Below are positions 7,338-11,366 of a stretch of 13,802 nucleotides of DNA, in pieces. Below the pieces are notes generated by a model, which worked only from the letters and a program-made list of their open reading frames with translations, was not told the origin of the DNA and ran no database searches. Positions within the stretch are counted from its first letter, which is position 1. Every line of letters starts with the position of its first letter. A program made the translations under genes and the position numbers. Source of the DNA: Cyanobacteria bacterium K_DeepCast_35m_m2_023. GTDB taxonomy: Bacteria > Cyanobacteriota > Cyanobacteriia > PCC-6307 > Cyanobiaceae. The DNA is taken from the NCBI GenBank assembly GCA_016882345.1, contig VGQR01000020.1, positions 1 to 13,802 of the forward strand. The letters run 5' to 3'.

Positions 7338-8218
7338 GAGGCTTTCCCCTGCTCGGACAGCCCCGGCAGCCGCAGGCGGCCAGCCGCCAGGGCGATCAGC
7401 AGCAGCAGCGCCGTGACCAATTTGAGGTCGACGGGTTCAAGGCCCAGGGCCAGGGCCACGGCGATCAGCCCGCGAAACAGAACGGCGCCCAACACCGCGG
7501 CCAGCAGCGCCACCGGCACCTTGCGCGGCCGCAGCAACGACTCGCCAATGATCACCATGCCCAGCCCCAGGATCAGTGAGCCGATGCCCATGGTGACGTC
7601 GGCGAACCCTTGAAACAGGGCCACCAACCCGCCCGACAGCCCGACCAGGCCATTGGCCATGGCGATGCCGATGTTGAGGCCGCGGCGCTGGTTGATGCCG
7701 TTGGCCCGGGCCATGGTGGGGTTGTTGCCCAAGGCCCGCAGCGCCAGCCCGAAGTCGGTGCTCAGCAGCAGGGCCAGGATCAGCACCAGGCCCAGGGACA
7801 CCAGGGAGAGGGCGATGGCCCACTCTTCGTCAAAGCCGGCGGTCCAATCGGGCAGACGATCGATGCCCACCGGTGTGTCGGTGAGGGGAATGTTCGAGCG
7901 GCCCATCAGCCGCAGGGTGATCGAATAAAGGCCGGTGGTGGTCAAAATGCCGGCAAACAGATCGTTCACCCCCAGGCGCGTGTGGATCAGGCCGGTGACC
8001 AGGCCCGCCAGGCTGCCGAAGCCAAAGGCGATCAGCAAGGCCAGCGGAATCGGAACCCCCTTGGTGATCAGCACGGCTGCTGTGCCACCGCCGAGCGCAA
8101 AGGACCCGTCGACCGTGAGATCAGGAAAGTTGAGAACGCGCAGCGTCAGATAGGTGCCCAGGGCCAGACCGGCATAGGCCAGACCCTGATCGAAGGCACC
8201 GAGCCAAAGGGTGAGCAT
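7334..8218 (-). CDS. ABC importer permease, branched-chain type (TrpY-like)
   Basis: A 294-residue integral membrane protein of the BPD_transp_2 family, with some eight hydrophobic segments, for example near residues 10-30, 38-52, 56-78, 86-104, 135-152, 183-203, 212-225 and 236-275. The conserved opening LRVLNFPDLTVDGSF (27-40) and the cytoplasmic coupling segment LRALGNNPTMARANGIN (160-176) are characteristic of permeases that work with PF04392 binding proteins. It is the first of the three transporter genes and overlaps the ATPase start by 4 bp. The ATG at 8218 agrees with the family start but has no Shine-Dalgarno site: the preceding bases form a perfect hairpin that includes the first two bases of the start codon. 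DUF3386 ends 25 bp upstream. Confidence 0.94.
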   Translation of the reverse strand: MLTLWLGAFDQGLAYAGLALGTYLTLRVLNFPDLTVDGSFALGGGTAAVLITKGVPIPLALLIAFGFGSLAGLVTGLIHTRLGVNDLFAGILTTTGLYSITLRLMGRSNIPLTDTPVGIDRLPDWTAGFDEEWAIALSLVSLGLVLILALLLSTDFGLALRALGNNPTMARANGINQRRGLNIGIAMANGLVGLSGGLVALFQGFADVTMGIGSLILGLGMVIIGESLLRPRKVPVALLAAVLGAVLFRGLIAVALALGLEPVDLKLVTALLLLIALAAGRLRLPGLSEQGKAS

Positions 8219-8237
8219 CGCGGCATTTTGCCGCGAT
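8217..8237 (-). promoter_or_regulatory. Perfect hairpin covering the permease start codon
   Basis: The arms atcgcggca (8217-8225) and tgccgcgat (8229-8237) pair over nine bases around a 3-base loop. Read as RNA on the minus strand, the hairpin begins six bases after the DUF3386 stop codon, and its 3' arm ends with the A and U of the permease AUG. No T-run follows on either strand, so a rho-independent terminator is unlikely. Its position suggests control of translation initiation, or an end signal separating DUF3386 from the transporter message. Confidence 0.5.
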
Positions 8238-8243
8238 TTGGGA

Positions 8244-8921
8244 TCAAAGAGCCTGCAGATCCACGAAGCGGAACACCTGGCGGCCGGCCGGGGTGTCGCC
8301 GTGGGACTCGCTCTCGATCACACGCTCGCTGAGCACCCAGGGACCGCCCTCGCTGAGGGGCACGAAGGTGTCGTTGAACAGGCTTTTGCCGCCGCGGGAT
8401 TCGCCTGTGGCCGGGTCGGCGTATTGGCTCGAATAGCTCTTGCTCAGGTAGCCATTGCCGGTGTGGGTGACGCTTTGGGTGTAGATCGTCACCACCGTGC
8501 CGTGGATGTGGCGGTGCACCATCGTGACCACATCGTTGCTGATGCGGTAGCGATCTCCGTCGTTTTTGCCGCCCACGACCACTTCGGTGCCGACCGCATC
8601 GGTGTCGCCGGCCGTGAAGGTGTTGTCGCCATGGGTCTGCTCAAAGCTGCGGCGCACGCGATGGATTGCCACCTCCCACAGCTGGGAGGCGATCGCCTTG
8701 TGAATGGCCTCATCGTCGATGCCCTCGACGCTGGCCTTGAGGTCGGCGCCCACCACAAAGCTGCCTTCGACCAGGCGGCCCTCTTGTTCCCAGATGCAGC
8801 GGCCCCGGTAGCCGCCAAAGCCGGGATCCCAGGTGTAGCGGTTCTCATAGGCCGCCCGAAAGGCGGCGGTGCAGTCGCTGCCGGCAGCGATCAGGGCAGG
8901 GGCCTGGGGGCTTGCGGTCAC
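8244..8921 (-). CDS. DUF3386 family protein
   Basis: A 225-residue soluble protein. The N-terminal AAFRAAYENRYTWDPGFGGYRGRCIW and the C-terminal part with SESHGDTPAGRQVFRF correspond to what I know as DUF3386, a family found in cyanobacteria and plants with no established function. There is no signal peptide or membrane segment. The middle is rich in beta-strand-like sequence (VVTMVHRHIHGTVVTIYTQS), and three histidines close together (HRHIHG) could bind metal, which is only a guess. The start used is the GTG at 8921; it has no purine-rich ribosome-binding site but overlaps the stop of a tiny upstream frame (GTGA). It lies upstream of, and may be co-transcribed with, the import cassette. Confidence 0.82.
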   Translation of the reverse strand: MTASPQAPALIAAGSDCTAAFRAAYENRYTWDPGFGGYRGRCIWEQEGRLVEGSFVVGADLKASVEGIDDEAIHKAIASQLWEVAIHRVRRSFEQTHGDNTFTAGDTDAVGTEVVVGGKNDGDRYRISNDVVTMVHRHIHGTVVTIYTQSVTHTGNGYLSKSYSSQYADPATGESRGGKSLFNDTFVPLSEGGPWVLSERVIESESHGDTPAGRQVFRFVDLQAL

Positions 8922-8947
8922 GGCGAGGGATGGGCTAGGAGATCCAT
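8918..8947 (-). other. Possible 9-codon leader frame overlapping the DUF3386 start
   Basis: An ATG at 8947 opens MDLLAHPSP and stops at the TGA at 8918-8920, which overlaps the DUF3386 GTG (8919-8921) as GTGA. AAGG lies only two bases before this ATG, closer than usual. If translated it would feed ribosomes to the poorly preceded DUF3386 start. Too short to support by composition. Confidence 0.2.
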
Positions 8948-9053
8948 CACCTTAACGATGGCGAATCCCACAGCTGCGCCTCGGTGGCGGTGGTGCGGCA
9001 TGGCCGCTCTGCGGCCTGCGGTTCCACGCAGGCTTTGTTCAAGCGTGCCTTGC

Positions 9054-9060
9054 GGAGGGG
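9054..9060 (+). promoter_or_regulatory. Shine-Dalgarno-like site for the DUF6165 gene
   Basis: GGAGGGG ends ten bases before the ATG at 9071, slightly long spacing but the only purine-rich site in front of the conserved protein. It favours 9071 over the in-frame ATG at 9104 and over the open frame further upstream. Confidence 0.45.
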
Positions 9061-9070
9061 CGATCGAGCG

Positions 9071-9478
9071 ATGCGTGGCGTGCAGCAGCCACCGTTGGAC
9101 CTGATGATCCCGGTGTCCTTTGGTGAGTTGGTCGACAAAATCACCATTCTTCAGCTCAAGGTTCAGAACGTTGACGGACCAGCGCTCGAGCACGTCAGTG
9201 GCGAGCTGGCGTTGTTGCAGGCGATTGATCAATCCTGTGGCGCAGATCCAGCCGATCCCAACCGCCGCAGGTTGGCTGTGATCAATCGCTCGCTGTGGGA
9301 TGTGGAAGACCAGCTGCGTGACTGTGAAGCCCAGCGTGCTTTTGGTCGACGCTTTCTCGCCCTGGCCCGCTCGGTCTATCGGCTGAATGACCAGCGGGCC
9401 AGGGCGACAAAGCGACAGCTCTCGCTGTCTCACGGTTCACGGGTGATTGAGGAGAAGGCCTACGGCAGCCGTCGTTAA
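9071..9478 (+). CDS. DUF6165 family protein
   Basis: A 135-residue protein whose first conserved block, IPVSFGELVDKITILQLK (residues 13-30), is the hallmark of DUF6165. The rest is mostly alpha-helical and charged, including NRSLWDVEDQLRDCE and FLALARSVYRLNDQRAR. I know the family from polysaccharide and glycosyltransferase gene clusters, including methyltransferase or TPR proteins carrying it as a domain, but its biochemical role is not established. The setting here fits, since a TPR/GT9-like gene and a family 2 glycosyltransferase follow. It has no signal peptide or membrane span, so it is presumably cytosolic. It is divergent from DUF3386 across a 149-bp gap that could hold promoters for both, though I could not identify boxes. 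Confidence 0.82.
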   Translation: MRGVQQPPLDLMIPVSFGELVDKITILQLKVQNVDGPALEHVSGELALLQAIDQSCGADPADPNRRRLAVINRSLWDVEDQLRDCEAQRAFGRRFLALARSVYRLNDQRARATKRQLSLSHGSRVIEEKAYGSRR

Positions 9479-9507
9479 CCACTCGTGGGGCGTGAGCTGT
9501 CAGGCGA

Positions 9508-9915
9508 TCAGCTGCGATGCGAGCGGAAGATGTGTTCGGTTGGCGTGCTGCTGTTGCGACTCAGGGTTTCATCCAAGCCGCCGAGCCCGGGCTGCAGATC
9601 CTCTGGCCCGGTGACGCGATTGATGACCTCGCCCACCAGATCCATTGGGTTCTGGCCGTTGATCGGGGCCCCGAAGACCAGTGGGTTGGCTGGTGTCGAA
9701 GCGGCTGCGCTCCCCATGTGGTGAGAGCCCCAAAGCGAGTCGGGCAGGCTTTCAGGGAGCGTGCCGATGTGAAAGGCCTCGAGCTTGCATTGCACATAGC
9801 GATTGATTTCTCGCCCGAGCTCGCCATTGCGGATGGCTTCGAGTTTTTCGAAGTTGTTTTTGCCATCGAGGAAATCAAACAGGCTCTGGCAGACGGGTTG
9901 GGTCGAGATCGCCAT
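9508..9915 (-). CDS. Unrecognised 135-residue protein, lower GC
   Basis: I do not recognise this protein. The frame has ordinary amino-acid composition rather than the Arg/Ala/Pro-rich look of shadow frames here, and its N-terminal half reads like a small helical domain (SLFDFLDGKNNFEKLEAI, then GELGREINRYVQCKLEAF). The second half is Gly, Pro, Asn and Ser rich and probably flexible. There is no signal peptide or membrane segment. The ATG at 9915 has no good ribosome-binding site. My hand count over 9781-9900 gives 61 G+C in 120, well below the surrounding genes, as for the exported protein at 726-1400. It lies opposed between DUF6165 (29 bp, convergent) and the TPR gene (143 bp, divergent). 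A longer opposing frame covers it, so the call is moderate. Confidence 0.55.
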   Translation of the reverse strand: MAISTQPVCQSLFDFLDGKNNFEKLEAIRNGELGREINRYVQCKLEAFHIGTLPESLPDSLWGSHHMGSAAASTPANPLVFGAPINGQNPMDLVGEVINRVTGPEDLQPGLGGLDETLSRNSSTPTEHIFRSHRS

Positions 9916-10015
9916 GGTGGTCGTCGGGAATCAACGGATCGAACCGGACCGAGGTCTCCCTCAGGCCCGAGTTCGATGAGCATGCGATTCGCTGCGGATC
10001 GACAGCAAGACCTCT

Positions 10016-10029
10016 GTAAAGGCATTTAC
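10016..10029. promoter_or_regulatory. NtcA-type site GTA-N8-TAC
   Basis: GTAAAGGCATTTAC is a perfect match to GTA-N8-TAC, the consensus of NtcA, the global nitrogen regulator of cyanobacteria, and its arms extend to GTAAA/TTTAC. It lies in the 143-bp divergent gap, 29 bp before the ATG at 10059 and 100 bp before the ATG at 9915. I see no TAN3T -10 box at the usual 22-bp distance on either side, so activation in the standard way is not supported; repression of the TPR gene by overlap is possible. Confidence 0.35.
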
Positions 10030-10058
10030 CGAGCCCTGGGTCTGCTCAACTCGAGACG

Positions 10059-11366
10059 ATGGTCCGTTCTGTTGATGAGACGCTCAGGCAGGCCCAGCAG
10101 CACCAGGCTGCCGGCCGCTGGCTGGCTGCTGCTGCGGTCTATGCCCAGCTGGCCCTGAGCCACCCCCGTGACCATCGCCTGCTGGCGAATCAGGGCAACG
10201 CCCTCTGGCTGGCCGATCTGCCGGCGGCCGCCGCTCAGGCCTACGGGAGGGCCCTGGTGTTGCGGCCCGATTGCCCCGTGAGTCGCCGCGGTCTGGCCAG
10301 CTGTCTGCGCGATCTCAATGACTGTGCTGCTGCTGCGGCACTGCACAGTCAGCTGGCCGCAGAGCTGGCGCCCGCATCGGCCGAGGGCCTGGCCAATCTG
10401 TGGGCCCACAGCCAGGTGCTGATCGGGTTGCAGCGATTTGGCGAAGCCTTTGACTTGCTGGCCCGGCGCCGTCCCCATCGGGACCCGCTGGCCCCAGCGC
10501 TCACCCTGGAGAGCGAGCAGGGCTTTGGCGACACCCTGCAATTTGTGCGCTTTGTGGGGCCGTTGATGCACCGCCGCCGGGCCGCTGGGCTGCAGGGCGG
10601 CGTGCGCCTGCTGGTCGAGCCTGCCCTGGTAGGGCTCTTGCAGCAGGGGCTCGCCTGGCTTGAGCCTGCCCCCATCGTGGAAGTCAAGCCCGCCCAGGGC
10701 AGGCCGGCGGCGCGGCCTTCGTTGTTGACGTTGCCAGGGATGCTTGGTCTGCAGCGCTTGTCGACGACCGCTCCCGAAGGGGCCTACCTGCTGAGCCCCG
10801 CTTGGCAGCGGCCTCAGCCCCAGCCGCTGCAGCCGCCGCCGCTCGGACTGGTCTGGCGGGCCGGAGCGCCAGGCAACGACCCGTTCTGCGTGCGCGAGTT
10901 TCACAAGCGCACCCTGCCGGAGGCCATTCTCTGGCGCCTGGTGAGCGAGCTGCAGGCCTGTGGCGCCCAAATCCACAACCTTCAGTTTGGCCCTGAGGCC
11001 CTGGGTCACCAGGCCCTGGGGCTGGAGCTGGTGGACCACGGCCGTGCGTTGGCGGGGTTTGCTGGCACGGCCCAGGTGGTGGCCCAGCTGGATCTGGTGA
11101 TCAGCGTGGATACGGCGATGGCCCACCTGGCCGGGGCCCTGGGCAAGCCCTGCTGGGTGCTGCTCCCCTGGAGCGCCGATCCCCGCTGGTTGGCGGCTGG
11201 GCCGCTCACCCCCTGGTACGGGCGCAGCCGGCTGTTTCGCCAACCCCGCCCCGGCGACTGGCATGGTGCCGTCGATCAGCTGCTGGAGTGCTTCGCGGCC
11301 GCCCGCTTGGCGTCGACCACCGTTTTTAGGGTCGAGTCAGAGCGTGCCACGGGCTGGTTGTGCTGA
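10059..11366 (+). CDS. TPR protein with GT9-like glycosyltransferase domain
   Basis: A 435-residue protein. Residues about 5-105 form helical tetratricopeptide repeats (for example AAGRWLAAAAVYAQLALSHP and AAAAQAYGRALVLRPDCP). The rest resembles the heptosyltransferase-like GT9 domain often fused to TPRs in bacterial glycosylation loci: ESEQGFGDTLQFVRF near residue 165-185, PPLGLVWRAGAPGND in the middle, and LVISVDTAMAHLAGALGKPCWVLLPWSADPRW with FRQPRPGDW near the end. The VDT-HLAG block forms the nucleotide-sugar pocket in that fold, so a transferase acting on a protein or lipid-linked glycan is plausible, though donor and acceptor are unknown. The ATG at 10059 is preceded by only a weak GAG. 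The neighbours DUF6165, the two-module protein and a family 2 glycosyltransferase point to surface glycan assembly. Confidence 0.85.
   Translation: MVRSVDETLRQAQQHQAAGRWLAAAAVYAQLALSHPRDHRLLANQGNALWLADLPAAAAQAYGRALVLRPDCPVSRRGLASCLRDLNDCAAAAALHSQLAAELAPASAEGLANLWAHSQVLIGLQRFGEAFDLLARRRPHRDPLAPALTLESEQGFGDTLQFVRFVGPLMHRRRAAGLQGGVRLLVEPALVGLLQQGLAWLEPAPIVEVKPAQGRPAARPSLLTLPGMLGLQRLSTTAPEGAYLLSPAWQRPQPQPLQPPPLGLVWRAGAPGNDPFCVREFHKRTLPEAILWRLVSELQACGAQIHNLQFGPEALGHQALGLELVDHGRALAGFAGTAQVVAQLDLVISVDTAMAHLAGALGKPCWVLLPWSADPRWLAAGPLTPWYGRSRLFRQPRPGDWHGAVDQLLECFAAARLASTTVFRVESERATGWLC

Noticed and set aside
6687..9104. Long plus-strand frames over the ATPase, permease and DUF3386 genes
   Set aside because: All are complements of recognised minus-strand genes and show no family features.
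9951..10014. Inverted repeat GAGGTCT / AGACCTC flanking part of the divergent gap
   Set aside because: Only 7 bp arms separated by 50 bp, expected by chance and too distant for a single operator.
9517..10158. 213-codon plus-strand frame between DUF6165 and the TPR gene
   Set aside because: It overlaps the TPR gene out of frame and covers the minus-strand orphan; it has no motif. Not fully excluded, but weaker than the minus-strand frame.
10026..11264. 412-codon frame antisense to the TPR/GT9-like gene
   Set aside because: Shadow composition and no recognisable domain; the plus strand carries clear TPR and GT9-like motifs.
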